Of a DNA stretch of 64,000 nt, positions 16,579 through 24,419 are shown one piece after another. Under the pieces are notes generated by a model that was given only the letters and a program-made list of their open reading frames with translations, did not search any database and had not been told where the DNA came from. The translations under genes were made by a program, and so were the position numbers. Source of the stretch: an uncultured Bacteroidales bacterium (GTDB lineage: Bacteria; Bacteroidota; Bacteroidia; Bacteroidales; Muribaculaceae). Location: assembly GCA_902792895.1 (NCBI GenBank), contig CADBBK010000012.1:1-64000 (forward strand). The letters are read 5' to 3'. Within the stretch, counting starts at the first letter, position 1; each line of letters begins with the position of its first letter.

Positions 16579-18006
16579 ATGGCAAACGAAAAGAACAAGA
16601 ATAAAGAGAAGGAAGAAGAGAAATATGTACGCCAGACTGGTTCGCTGCGCGAGCGCCTGGGGCGCGTGAAGAAGACGCGCTGGATGCGCTTTTGCGCTGT
16701 GGCACTGCTGTATGTGCTGTGGACCATCTGGATGGGCAATCCCTGGCTGCTGTTGGGCCTGTTGCTGCTGGGTGACATCTACCTGACGCAGTTCCTGCCC
16801 TGGGGCGCCTGGAAAGGCCTTGAGAACAAGACGCTGCGCACCATCATGAGCTGGGTGGACGCCATCGTCTATGCCCTGGTGCTGGTCTATTTCCTGTTCC
16901 TGTTCGTTGGGCAGAACTACCAGATTCCCTCGTCTTCGCTCGAGAAATCGCTGCTCACGGGTGACTTCCTGTGGGTAAACAAGGTGGTCTATGGCCCGCG
17001 CGTGCCGCAGACGCCGCTGCACTTCCCGCTGGCGCAGAACACGCTGCCCATCCTCAACTGCAAGTCCTATATCGAGAACCCGCAGCTCGAGTACCACCGC
17101 CTGAAGGGTCTGCGCAACGTGGAGCGCATGGACATCGTGGTGTTTAACTTCCCCGCTGGCGACACCGTGGCGCTGAAGGTCACCAATCCCGACTATTACA
17201 CCCTGTGTGCCGAGCGCGGCCGTGACGTTGTACGCAACAACAAGGACGTGTTCGGTGATATCGTGTACCGCCCCGTTGACCGCCGCGACAACTATGTGAA
17301 GCGCTGCCTGGGTCTGCCCGGTGAGACGCTGCAAATCAAGGACGGCATCGTCTATGTCGACGGCAAGGCAGTGCCTCAACCCAAGAAGGTGCAGTACTGC
17401 TACTATATCAGGACTGATGGCACGCCCATCGGCAACGAGCTGTTCGAGGAACTGGGCATCAGCAACGAGGACCAGATGCGAGGCTATATTGGCACCACCG
17501 AATATGTGCTGCCGCTCACTGCCGACATGAAGAAGACGCTGGAGGCCAAGCCCTGGGTGCAGATGGTCCAGCGCATCGAGCCTGCCGAGAGCGAGAGCAT
17601 CATCACCTATCCCGTGGGTACCGATTATGGTTGGACTCACGTCAACTACGGTCCCATCTGGATTCCCAAGAAGGGCGCCAAGGTGAACCTGACCTTGGAG
17701 AACCTGCCGCTGTATGAGCGCTGCATCCGCAACTACGAGGGCAACAAGCTCGAGGTGAAGAACGGACACATCTACATCAACGGCAAGGTGGAGACCAGTT
17801 ACACCTTCAAGATGGACTACTACTGGATGCAGGGCGACAACCGCGACAACTCGCTTGACTCGCGCTACTGGGGCTTTGTGCCCGAGGACCACATCGTGGG
17901 CACGCCTGCCATTATCCTCATCTCGTTTGACAAGGACCACTCGCTGTTCAACGGCGGCATACGCTGGAACCGCATCTTCAAGTTGCCCAATCAGGATAAG
18001 AAGTAG
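16579..18006 (+). CDS. lepB: Signal peptidase I
   Basis: A 475-aa type I signal peptidase, longer than the E. coli enzyme (324 aa) through inserts between the catalytic boxes. N-terminal membrane helices (LCAVALLYVLWTIWMGN and IVYALVLVYFLFLFVG) precede box B with the catalytic Ser (IPSSSLEKSLLTGDFLWVNK). Box D carries the Lys (NYVKRCLGLPGETLQIKDG) and box E is MQGDNRDNSLDSRYWGFVPE. It removes signal peptides of exported proteins at the outer face of the inner membrane. It ends 2 bp before a heptamer repeat array. Confidence 0.93.
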   Translation: MANEKNKNKEKEEEKYVRQTGSLRERLGRVKKTRWMRFCAVALLYVLWTIWMGNPWLLLGLLLLGDIYLTQFLPWGAWKGLENKTLRTIMSWVDAIVYALVLVYFLFLFVGQNYQIPSSSLEKSLLTGDFLWVNKVVYGPRVPQTPLHFPLAQNTLPILNCKSYIENPQLEYHRLKGLRNVERMDIVVFNFPAGDTVALKVTNPDYYTLCAERGRDVVRNNKDVFGDIVYRPVDRRDNYVKRCLGLPGETLQIKDGIVYVDGKAVPQPKKVQYCYYIRTDGTPIGNELFEELGISNEDQMRGYIGTTEYVLPLTADMKKTLEAKPWVQMVQRIEPAESESIITYPVGTDYGWTHVNYGPIWIPKKGAKVNLTLENLPLYERCIRNYEGNKLEVKNGHIYINGKVETSYTFKMDYYWMQGDNRDNSLDSRYWGFVPEDHIVGTPAIILISFDKDHSLFNGGIRWNRIFKLPNQDKK

Positions 18007-18008
18007 TA

Positions 18009-18120
18009 TTTAGGTGTTAGGTTTTAGGCTTTAGGTTTTAGGCTTTAGGTTTTAGGTTTTAGGCTTTAGGCTTTAGGTTTTAGGTTTTAGGTTTTAGGTA
18101 TTAGGTTTTAGGTGTTAGGG
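18009..18120. repeat. Heptamer tandem repeat (TTTAGGT/TTTAGGC), 16 units
   Basis: Sixteen 7-bp units run without interruption from 18009 to 18120, all of the form NTTAGGN, mostly TTTAGGT or TTTAGGC. The array starts 2 bp after the lepB stop and ends 9 bp before the likely wbqC start. Confidence 0.95.
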
Positions 18121-18129
18121 GTTGAGTCA

Positions 18130-18789
18130 TTGGCAACAACCGTTGTGATGGGCAGCATGTGTGCCGCCAGTGTGCGGTGCTATGCGGCAGCCCTCAAGGC
18201 TGGTGCGCTGCTGATTGACCTGGACGAGCGCCATCTGCCCCTGCGCCACAGCCACCACCGCTACCGCATCGACGGCCCCAACGGAGTGCAGACACTGACC
18301 GTCCCTCTGGTGGGCTCTACCAACAACATGATGACGCCCCTGCGCGACGTGCTCATCTCGGAGCATGGCGACTGGCGCCGCCTGCACTGGGGCGCGCTGT
18401 TCTCAGCCTACGGCCGCTCGCCCTACTTCGACTATGTCGCCGACGACCTGTCGCGCGTCATCCACGGCTCGCAACGCTATCTGCACGAGTTCAACCGGCA
18501 GTTGCATGAGGTCATCGTCGATTTCATGGACCTGCCTCTTGTGACCCGTTATCCAACGTCCACAGAGATAAAAACTGAAGGCGAAACGTTCGACCTGCGC
18601 GGGCGCATCGCCATGAAAAAGGCTGACACATTGTCGATTGGCAACGTGCCTTATTACCAGATGTGGACCACTAAAAGCGGATTTTGCCCGGACCTGAGTA
18701 TCCTCGACCTGATGATGAACATGGGCCGTGAAGGCATTTTCACCTTAATGGAGATGGCCGAGCGCTTCCTGACGCAAGATTCGGTCTAG
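18130..18789 (+). CDS. WbqC-like family protein
   Basis: A protein of about 219 aa of the WbqC family (PF08889). It shows LLIDLDERHLPLRHSHHRYR, GPNGVQTLTVPLVG, then ISEHGDWRRLHWGALFSAYG and SPYFDYVADDL. Family members are often near O-antigen or modification genes; their biochemical role is unknown. By comparison with family N-termini I favour TTG at 18130 (with AGGGG upstream). GTG at 18112 lies inside the heptamer array, and ATG at 18148 would remove the first conserved strand. The stop overlaps that of the convergent SH3 gene. Confidence 0.72.
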   Translation: MATTVVMGSMCAASVRCYAAALKAGALLIDLDERHLPLRHSHHRYRIDGPNGVQTLTVPLVGSTNNMMTPLRDVLISEHGDWRRLHWGALFSAYGRSPYFDYVADDLSRVIHGSQRYLHEFNRQLHEVIVDFMDLPLVTRYPTSTEIKTEGETFDLRGRIAMKKADTLSIGNVPYYQMWTTKSGFCPDLSILDLMMNMGREGIFTLMEMAERFLTQDSV

Positions 18790-19241
18790 AACGTATCCAT
18801 GCCGTCCCACACCACTAGGTCTTCCCTAACGTAGCCCACCTTGCCGTTAATGCGGATTTTGTACCATCCTTTCACTTTACCCAAGCAGGGATAGGTCTCG
18901 GGGACATAGCCCATCGCGCTGGTGTCGGCGATCTTGGCAATGACCCGTGATTTGATTGAGGGAGCCTTGCGCACATTGATGTTGCCCGTGCGTGTCTGAT
19001 TGCGGTACACCACACCCTGGCCGTTCTTGGCGCTGAAGGTGACTACCCGATGACCTTTCTTGTCGATATGGCAATTGTCCTGAATGCTCACTATGTAAGA
19101 CGTCTCATCGATCTCAACAAGGCGGCCAACGGGCCTGCCCTTGCTGTCAACAACCATCTTCATGCTTTGAGCGTTGGCTACGGCAACAGCCATGACAAAC
19201 AGCATGGTAAAAAGTATACGCGATTTTTGAATTGCTTTCAT
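18786..19241 (-). CDS. Secreted SH3-domain protein
   Basis: A 151-aa protein with signal peptide (ILFTMLFVMAVAVANAQ) and a C-terminal bacterial SH3 domain: TGNINVRKAPSIKSRVIAKI, then GWYKIRINGKVGYVREDL. SH3b domains usually bind cell-wall peptides. There is no catalytic domain, so it is either a binding or regulatory protein. Its stop overlaps the wbqC stop by 3-4 bp in convergent orientation. Confidence 0.8.
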   Translation of the reverse strand: MKAIQKSRILFTMLFVMAVAVANAQSMKMVVDSKGRPVGRLVEIDETSYIVSIQDNCHIDKKGHRVVTFSAKNGQGVVYRNQTRTGNINVRKAPSIKSRVIAKIADTSAMGYVPETYPCLGKVKGWYKIRINGKVGYVREDLVVWDGMDTF

Positions 19242-19361
19242 ATCGTTATAGATTGTATTGATGAAGTCATTTTCAGGAAAAATAAAGGCCCAAGCATCAC
19301 TGCTGAGACCCTCATAATAATTACTAATACTTGAAAACTATATTTACCCCATAAAAGCATT

Positions 19362-19369
19362 TATCTTTG
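19362..19369 (+). promoter_or_regulatory. Orphan -7 box (TATCTTTG) in the gap before the tRNA
   Basis: An exact TAnnTTTG on the plus strand with no annotated gene downstream before the tRNA. No clear -33 box is present. Confidence 0.4.
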
Positions 19370-19529
19370 CATTCAGTACCTTGTACTGATAAGCATTCTT
19401 TCTTTATTGGACAGCGCAAATTAACTATTTTTTTCTCTAATAATCCTAAATTCGCTTGTTAAAGAATGTGAAACCGCGGCTTTTTCCAGCTTTTTTCGCT
19501 ATAATTGTAAAAATTGAAAGAAATTTTCC

Positions 19530-19622
19530 ATGATGCTAAAGGAAAAAATGGCCATTATGGTAAAATTCACAAATTTAGGTCTCGAGTTGGATCCTAAGTT
19601 GATTAAAAGCTTGAAAAAGTAA
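19530..19622 (+). CDS. Possible 30-codon small ORF
   Basis: Open from ATG 19530 to TAA 19620-19622; in-frame ATGs also at 19533, 19548 and 19557. The peptide is basic, with a C-terminal half ending in LDPKLIKSLKK. An A-rich GAAAGAAATTTT lies upstream. An orphan promoter box is at 19362, and a rho-independent terminator overlaps the stop, so the unit promoter-ORF-terminator is complete. I do not recognise the peptide; an untranslated RNA is equally possible. The rest of the gap 19242-19769 shows nothing else apart from the tRNA promoter. Confidence 0.3.
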   Translation: MMLKEKMAIMVKFTNLGLELDPKLIKSLKK

Positions 19623-19634
19623 CAGGCTTTTTTA
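19605..19634 (+). terminator. Rho-independent terminator of the small unit
   Basis: Arms 19605-19613 and 19623-19631 (9 bp, one wobble) with a T-run at the 3' side. Confidence 0.6.
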
Positions 19635-19709
19635 TTCATTGCGGAGCAAGGAGAAACCGGCGGGGAAGCTTCAATGAGTACTCAAATGATAAAAAAGTAC
19701 GATAAGCAA

Positions 19710-19739
19710 TTGCCGTTTCATGAATTATTTGTATCTTTG
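19710..19739 (+). promoter_or_regulatory. tRNA promoter
   Basis: TTG at 19710-19712, 19-bp spacer, TATCTTTG at 19732-19739, about 30 bp before the mature tRNA. Confidence 0.75.
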
Positions 19740-19769
19740 CATCCGCTTTCGGCAACAAGTGGCCGAGCA

Positions 19770-19843
19770 GGTCCTATAGCTCAGTTGGTTAGAGCACCTG
19801 ACTCATAATCAGGGAGTCCTTGGTTCAAGCCCAAGTGGGACCA
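19770..19843 (+). tRNA. tRNA with CAU anticodon (Met elongator or Ile2)
   Basis: A 74-nt cloverleaf. The acceptor stem GGTCCTA pairs with TGGGACC (19836-19842, one wobble), the D-loop is AGCTCAGTTGGTTAGAGC, the anticodon loop is CTCATAA with anticodon CAT, and the T-arm is CTTGGTTCAAGCCCAAG. The discriminator is A at 19843 and CCA is not fully encoded. Whether the C34 is modified to lysidine (Ile2) cannot be told from sequence. The 3' 51 nt belong to a 54-bp direct repeat and mark the integration site of the island. Confidence 0.93.
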
Positions 19844-19846
19844 CAA
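19793..19846 (+). other. attL (left 54-bp direct repeat, in the tRNA 3' end)
   Basis: Identical to 32850-32903 over 54 bp, from AGCACCTG to GACCACAA. The island supplied this 3' end and restored the tRNA. Confidence 0.9.
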
Positions 19847-19856
19847 GGTTGAAAAT

Positions 19857-19888
19857 AAAGCACTTACGATTTATTTCGTAGGTGCTTT
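19857..19888 (+). terminator. Terminator after the tRNA, supplied by the island
   Basis: Arms 19857-19869 and 19876-19888 form a 13-bp stem with one wobble, followed by a T-rich stretch. It lies just inside the island end. Confidence 0.65.
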
Positions 19889-19908
19889 ATCTTGTGTTTT
19901 TAGTCCTC

Positions 19909-19934
19909 AGGAGAAACAAAAGGAGAAACATTTT
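19909..19934 (+). repeat. Left 26-bp end repeat, candidate integrase arm site
   Basis: It contains two AGGAGAAACA decamers separated by AA, then TTTT. It is identical and in the same orientation at 32731-32756. Confidence 0.75.
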
Positions 19935-19946
19935 ATGCTTGTTTTG

Positions 19947-20627
19947 CTATTTTTTATGGTTCCTAATCCAATCCTCAACGTCAGTGGACTTGAAGGTGAC
20001 ATGATTATGTGCTCCTTTAATCTCGTCATAACCCTTGTAAGGAAAATCATGTGCTATTCTCCATTTGCGGGCTTTGATGTTGTTTTTAGGTAGTTTGTAT
20101 TTGTTTACGACTTGAGGCGTCGTTAGCCATTCCGTATCTTCTGTTTCCTCAACCACTTTTGTAGTTTCGGGATTCTTGCCAATGTTAGTTTCAGGATTCG
20201 TGCTTGTATTAGTCTCTTGACGATTTTCTTCTGTGATAAGTGATGCGAATCTTTCAAGATACTCTTTTTGAATTGCTACGCACTCTAATACAAATTTGCA
20301 GTAATGGTAATCGTCAAGCAGGGATTTGGTACGCTTTCCATCAGGCTGAGCATTGTAGTCTCTAAGCGTAGCGTTTACGGTTTCTTTTGTTGGTACATCA
20401 AAATGCTTTTGACGCTCTCGCACTTCATCAATTCGTCTGATTGTGATGCTTCGTTGCGATTCGTCTAAGTAGTAAAGGTCTGAGACAGCCTTGCTGTAAA
20501 GATTATCAATCATCATTTGATATGAATTGGATGATTGCATTTCTGTGATGTCGTTATACGATGAATTCTCTTGACACATCGATACTCGACCCAATTCGTT
20601 GAGTAAAACTTCTATATTATTTATCAT
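19947..20627 (-). CDS. HTH/excisionase-like protein at the island's left end
   Basis: A protein of about 226 aa from the ATG at 20627 (MINNIEVLLNELGRV); the longer frame to 20750 contains the promoter and is rejected. The N-terminal two thirds are helical and polar, with a Thr/Asn-rich linker (TNTSTNPETNIGKNPETTK). The C-terminal 60 residues (WLTTPQVVNKYKLPKNNIKA ... VTFKSTDVEDWIRNHK) look like a winged-helix of the MerR/excisionase type: a helix, a turn, then the final F..DVE.WI. Its place next to the att site suggests a directionality factor or regulator; this is inference. Confidence 0.65.
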   Translation of the reverse strand: MINNIEVLLNELGRVSMCQENSSYNDITEMQSSNSYQMMIDNLYSKAVSDLYYLDESQRSITIRRIDEVRERQKHFDVPTKETVNATLRDYNAQPDGKRTKSLLDDYHYCKFVLECVAIQKEYLERFASLITEENRQETNTSTNPETNIGKNPETTKVVEETEDTEWLTTPQVVNKYKLPKNNIKARKWRIAHDFPYKGYDEIKGAHNHVTFKSTDVEDWIRNHKK

Positions 20628-20670
20628 ATTGTATTCTGTTTTTCTTATAAATAGGTTGGAACCTGAGTGG

Positions 20671-20678
20671 CAAAGATA
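20671..20678 (-). promoter_or_regulatory. -7 box for the HTH gene
   Basis: TATCTTTG on the minus strand, 43 bp before ATG 20627. It decides the start against the longer frame. No clear -33 box. Confidence 0.5.
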
Positions 20679-20907
20679 ATACATTAGGTTTATACTAATT
20701 TTTTTTCCGGAAAAAATTTTAGAGAAGTCGCATGAGAAACCGATGCCCACCCCATTGCTATATGTGGGCAGGACACCCTATAGCGGGTTACGCTGATAGG
20801 GGGTATGGGGGAAGGGGTATCAGGAGGGGTGAGATTGACCTTTCTTCAAATTGGGAATAGCCCCATATTTATAGAAGAACACGATTAAGTATCGTGCCAC
20901 TTTAGAT

Positions 20908-21339
20908 ATGGAGAATGGAAGATATAGAATAGTTTTTGACTCGACAGATATCGATACAGCTGACTCTTTAGAAGAAGTGATTTCGTCGATTACATCAGCA
21001 TTGAGAAAAGCCACACAGTCCGCTGATGAGCAGGGCTATCCACTACAGTCCAATAAGTTTTATGATACAATAACCAATAGGTTCATTATTATTGACAAGG
21101 AGACCAATGATGAGTTTGACGGTAGCGGTTATCCTATATATGGAAAATATGTTCTCACGAAAGGTGATATCACCAAGAAGTTGAACGCAAGAAACCTATC
21201 TGGGGCCATGCAATATCTCTATGAAGTTGTAGCAGAGGAGTGTGAGTGGCTTCGAATGATTAAGGATGATGTGAATCCATCAGATGTCAGAAATGAATAC
21301 TCAATCATCAACACCAAAACCGCTCTGGTGTACAACTGA
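20908..21339 (+). CDS. Unknown island protein, 143 aa
   Basis: An acidic soluble protein (MENGRYRIVFDSTDIDTADS at the start) with a helical segment LEEVISSITSALRKATQSAD and a strand pair FIIIDKETNDEFDGSGYPIY. I do not recognise it. Its last codons overlap by 56 bp with another frame that encodes a C-terminal membrane helix (21284-21496), so the true gene may be longer through a frameshift. It lies next to a zinc-ribbon membrane protein gene in convergent orientation. No strong promoter box was found in front. Confidence 0.6.
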   Translation: MENGRYRIVFDSTDIDTADSLEEVISSITSALRKATQSADEQGYPLQSNKFYDTITNRFIIIDKETNDEFDGSGYPIYGKYVLTKGDITKKLNARNLSGAMQYLYEVVAEECEWLRMIKDDVNPSDVRNEYSIINTKTALVYN

Positions 21340-21496
21340 TACGGTGAAGGTATCGTCTAACCTTGATTTAGACAAGCATTCTAAGATTAAACCAATTATA
21401 CCTCACATAATTCCAAGCCACGGAACCACCTTTCATAAGAAAATTTCGTGGTTTATTCTTGTTCTGTTGTTCTGTTATCTTTGGTTTTCATATTGA
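21284..21496 (+). CDS. Possible C-terminal membrane extension of the 143-aa ORF, or separate small ORF
   Basis: A 70-codon frame, +1 relative to the upstream gene. The first part reads in the overlap and has little meaning. The last 35 residues end in KKISWFILVLLFCYLWFSY, a membrane helix with a basic flank. Two explanations fit: a frameshift (natural, programmed or sequencing) that would make a tail-anchored protein of about 195 aa, or a chance ORF. Its 3' end also overlaps the convergent gene by 44 bp. Confidence 0.3.
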   Translation: MSEMNTQSSTPKPLWCTTDTVKVSSNLDLDKHSKIKPIIPHIIPSHGTTFHKKISWFILVLLFCYLWFSY

Positions 21497-21920
21497 TTTC
21501 GTGGAGATTGATTGAGATATTAGCAATAACATGACAGAATTCCTTGATTAAACGACCGACCCCAATCAAAATAACACTGATTACAAATAGATATGATAGG
21601 ATGGTTAAAATGCTACCTATAAACAGACCAAGTTCATGAGTAGATTCAGGGATATTGATATCACTATTCTCTGCAAAATATTTAATTACCATATTGACAG
21701 AAAATATAATTGCTAACGCCACACTGAGATACCAAATATAATCACCTATCGTTTTTATTGTAGACTCATTTTTAGTTCCTGTATCTGTTGTGGCAACAGA
21801 GATTTTTTCTCCCACCGTGACGTTTGGGGAAGACGTACTTTCAGACCAACCACAACTTGGACAGCTTACAAGATTCTCCTCGAAAAACTCACCACATTTT
21901 GGACATTTTATATACTTCAT
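21453..21920 (-). CDS. Zinc-ribbon membrane protein
   Basis: A 155-aa protein. The N-terminus has two Cys pairs, KCPKCGEFFEENLVSCPSCG, of the zinc-ribbon form. A polar linker and two membrane helices follow (IWYLSVALAIIFSVNMVIKY and LGLFIGSILTILSYLFVISV), then a polar tail with HEINMKTKDNR. No function can be given; zinc-ribbon membrane proteins are common in mobile elements. A good promoter lies at 22027-22057. Confidence 0.65.
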   Translation of the reverse strand: MKYIKCPKCGEFFEENLVSCPSCGWSESTSSPNVTVGEKISVATTDTGTKNESTIKTIGDYIWYLSVALAIIFSVNMVIKYFAENSDINIPESTHELGLFIGSILTILSYLFVISVILIGVGRLIKEFCHVIANISINLHEINMKTKDNRTTEQE

Positions 21921-22026
21921 CTTGAATTAGTTTATTGTGTTCAACTTGATTAATGACACATACAGATAAAAGAGGGTCTTCATCCTCATAACTGTATGTC
22001 TGCACATCTTTGTCAATATGCATCTG

Positions 22027-22057
22027 CAAAAATACGCAATTCACATAAATGACACAA
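22027..22057 (-). promoter_or_regulatory. Promoter of the zinc-ribbon gene
   Basis: TTG, 20 bp, TATTTTTG on the minus strand, 107 bp before the start. The rest of the gap 21921-22272 contains only this and the mod promoter. Confidence 0.55.
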
Positions 22058-22229
22058 CAAACCAATTGATTTTTACTAAATCAGAACAATGTTTAGACAC
22101 AAGCTTAACGCCAAACCACTGAATAGTCCATATAAGGGAAGGGCGATACTTGGTTTTCATATTATCAGATTTGGGCTTTTTTTTATATGTTTTTGGGTCA
22201 GGATCGGCCAAGCACTTTAAAAATAGATG

Positions 22230-22237
22230 TATATTTG
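22230..22237 (+). promoter_or_regulatory. -7 box for mod-res
   Basis: TATATTTG, 35 bp before the ATG at 22273. It argues against the longer frame starting at 22150. Confidence 0.5.
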
Positions 22238-22272
22238 CATTCCATAAGCAATTAGAAAAACCAAGCAAATAT

Positions 22273-24417
22273 ATGGCCAAGATAGATGACCTTATCAATA
22301 GGATTGACGATGAGGAACTTCAGAACCGAATCAGGGAAGAAGTTCGCAAACTCAAAAAGCAGAAGAAATTCGGTTTAGTGTATGAAGAACACTTACCCGA
22401 GGCTACTCCTCTGTACGATGTTCCAATCAAACAAGGTTCGACAGTTGTCAAGCGAGATGGCGACATCAATGAAGTCTATTATGTATCCAAAATTGAAGGT
22501 GATATACTGCGTTGTATCCGGATGGACAGGTCGAAAAAGGAAACAATCTTCGACATAGATGAGATGGTCACTGTGTCACAGTTTGGACAGCCGATATTCC
22601 CTTTTCTCAAACCGTTAGACCGTATCTGCAATGCACCTGATAGCGACTTGTGGCATATCCTTATTGAATCTGATAACTACCACGCACTTCAATTGCTTCT
22701 TTACCTCTATGAAGGTAAAGTTGACTGTATCTATATTGACCCGCCTTATAATACAGGGGCAAGAGATTGGAAATATAATAATGATTATGTCGCTAAAGAC
22801 GACAAGTATCGGCATAGTAAATGGCTTTCTTTTATGGAGCACCGATTGAAATTGGCACGTCGGTTGTTGAATCCAAAAGAGAGCGTTTTAATTGTGACAA
22901 TTGATGAAAAAGAACAGGCACGACTTGGCTTGCTTTTAGAACAACTGTTTCCTGATGCTCGTATTCAGATGGTTGATTCTATAATCAATCGAAAAGGAGT
23001 ATCAAGAAAAGGAATGCAAGATGGAAAGTCAGGCGAAGAGGTAACTCAGTTCTCAAGAGTATCTGAGTATATCTACTTTGTAATGTTCGGAAAGATGTCT
23101 GTTGTGAAGTCTTCTTGTAATATGCTTGACACCCAAACAACGGACAATGATGATGTCGTTGAAAATGACAAAGTTCAATGGCTGTCAATGTTGAGAAGAG
23201 GAGCTGCGTCTCATCGTCCTGATAAACCGAAGCATTTTTACCCGATTTTTGTTGAGCCCAAATCAGCAACGATTAAATCAGTTGGCGAGCCGATTCCAAT
23301 AGATATGCCAAAGGAAAATGTAACTGTCCCCGACGGTCTCGTGGCTGTTTGGCCAATGAGGACAGACGGAAGTGAGGGGCGATGGCAGTTAAAGAAAGAA
23401 ACATTTGAAAAAGCACTGTCCGATGGAACAGCTAAACTTGGCTCATATAATAAGAAAACTGATAGGTGGGCAATCAATTACTTGAATGAAGGAATTAAAG
23501 ATGAGATAAAACGAGGCGCAATAATTGTGGTTGGTAAAGATGATAAAGGTGCCTTAGTTTTGAAACGAGAAAACAAAAAGCTACTTGAGCCTAAATCAGT
23601 ATGGAATCAGGTATCGCATAATTCAAGTGAATATGGCACTACTCTTTTAAATAGCATTATTGGCAGTGAACGGTTTAGTTATCCTAAATCCCTGTACGCT
23701 GTACAAGATACGGTAGGATTGTTTGTGAAAGATAATCCTAATGCCCTCATCCTTGATTTTTTCGCAGGGTCAGGGACTACTCTCCATGCTGTTAATCTCC
23801 TAAATTCTGAAGACGGAGGAAAAAGAAAATGCATCTTGGTCACGAATAATGAAGTTTCAAATGCTGAAGCAAAGAATTTGAGAGAACAAGGATACCGACA
23901 AGGTGATGACGAATGGGAAAGATTAGGGATTGCCCATTATGTCACTTGGCCAAGAACTGTATGCAGCATCAAGGGACAAGATATTAATGGCGCCCCTCTT
24001 AACGGCACATATTTAAGCTCCGATAATCCTATGTCTGATGGTTTTAAATCCAATGCTATATTCTTCAAGTTGGGCTTCCTCGACAAAGATGAGGTCTCAT
24101 TAGGCCGAAATCTGAAAGAACTTCTTCCAATGCTATGGATGAAGGCTAATGCTATCGGAGATTGTCCGACTTTGAATAGTGACGCTGATATTCCCGAAAT
24201 GCTTATACTCCCGAAGAACAAAATGGCTGTCTTGATAGACGAGGACTCTTACCCTGAGTTCCGTGACAAAGTGAACTTGGACAAAGACATTGAGACGGTC
24301 TTCATTGCCACCGATTCAGAAGATGGCTACCGTGAAATGATATCACGGCTTGACGTTAAACAAACATATCAGTTGTTCCGAGACTACCTCGACAACTTCA
24401 CTCTAAATAAAAGGTAA
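22273..24417 (+). CDS. Type III restriction-modification system DNA methyltransferase (Mod)
   Basis: A protein of about 714 aa that should methylate adenine in a short asymmetric site (N6) and give specificity to the Res subunit. The start MAKIDDLINRIDDEELQNRI is a coiled N-terminal helix typical of this group. The beta-class motif order is seen: catalytic motif IV DCIYIDPPYNTG (about residue 150), then the target recognition region (about 240-480), then the SAM motif I LILDFFAGSGTTLHAV (about 490). It is followed after 2 bp by the restriction gene, as in type III operons. The 755-aa frame from 22150 would add a hydrophobic leader lying before the promoter box. Confidence 0.9.
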   Translation: MAKIDDLINRIDDEELQNRIREEVRKLKKQKKFGLVYEEHLPEATPLYDVPIKQGSTVVKRDGDINEVYYVSKIEGDILRCIRMDRSKKETIFDIDEMVTVSQFGQPIFPFLKPLDRICNAPDSDLWHILIESDNYHALQLLLYLYEGKVDCIYIDPPYNTGARDWKYNNDYVAKDDKYRHSKWLSFMEHRLKLARRLLNPKESVLIVTIDEKEQARLGLLLEQLFPDARIQMVDSIINRKGVSRKGMQDGKSGEEVTQFSRVSEYIYFVMFGKMSVVKSSCNMLDTQTTDNDDVVENDKVQWLSMLRRGAASHRPDKPKHFYPIFVEPKSATIKSVGEPIPIDMPKENVTVPDGLVAVWPMRTDGSEGRWQLKKETFEKALSDGTAKLGSYNKKTDRWAINYLNEGIKDEIKRGAIIVVGKDDKGALVLKRENKKLLEPKSVWNQVSHNSSEYGTTLLNSIIGSERFSYPKSLYAVQDTVGLFVKDNPNALILDFFAGSGTTLHAVNLLNSEDGGKRKCILVTNNEVSNAEAKNLREQGYRQGDDEWERLGIAHYVTWPRTVCSIKGQDINGAPLNGTYLSSDNPMSDGFKSNAIFFKLGFLDKDEVSLGRNLKELLPMLWMKANAIGDCPTLNSDADIPEMLILPKNKMAVLIDEDSYPEFRDKVNLDKDIETVFIATDSEDGYREMISRLDVKQTYQLFRDYLDNFTLNKR

Positions 24418-24419
24418 TT

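Noticed and set aside
16504-17940. Minus-strand frame of 478 codons
   Set aside because: Antisense to lepB, which has all catalytic boxes.
18009-18120. TTTAGG array as a telomere
   Set aside because: It is internal to a circular-type bacterial chromosome segment with normal genes on both sides; plain slippage repeat.
22041-22298. Minus-strand 85-codon frame before mod
   Set aside because: Overlaps the mod promoter and start; no upstream signal and no domain.
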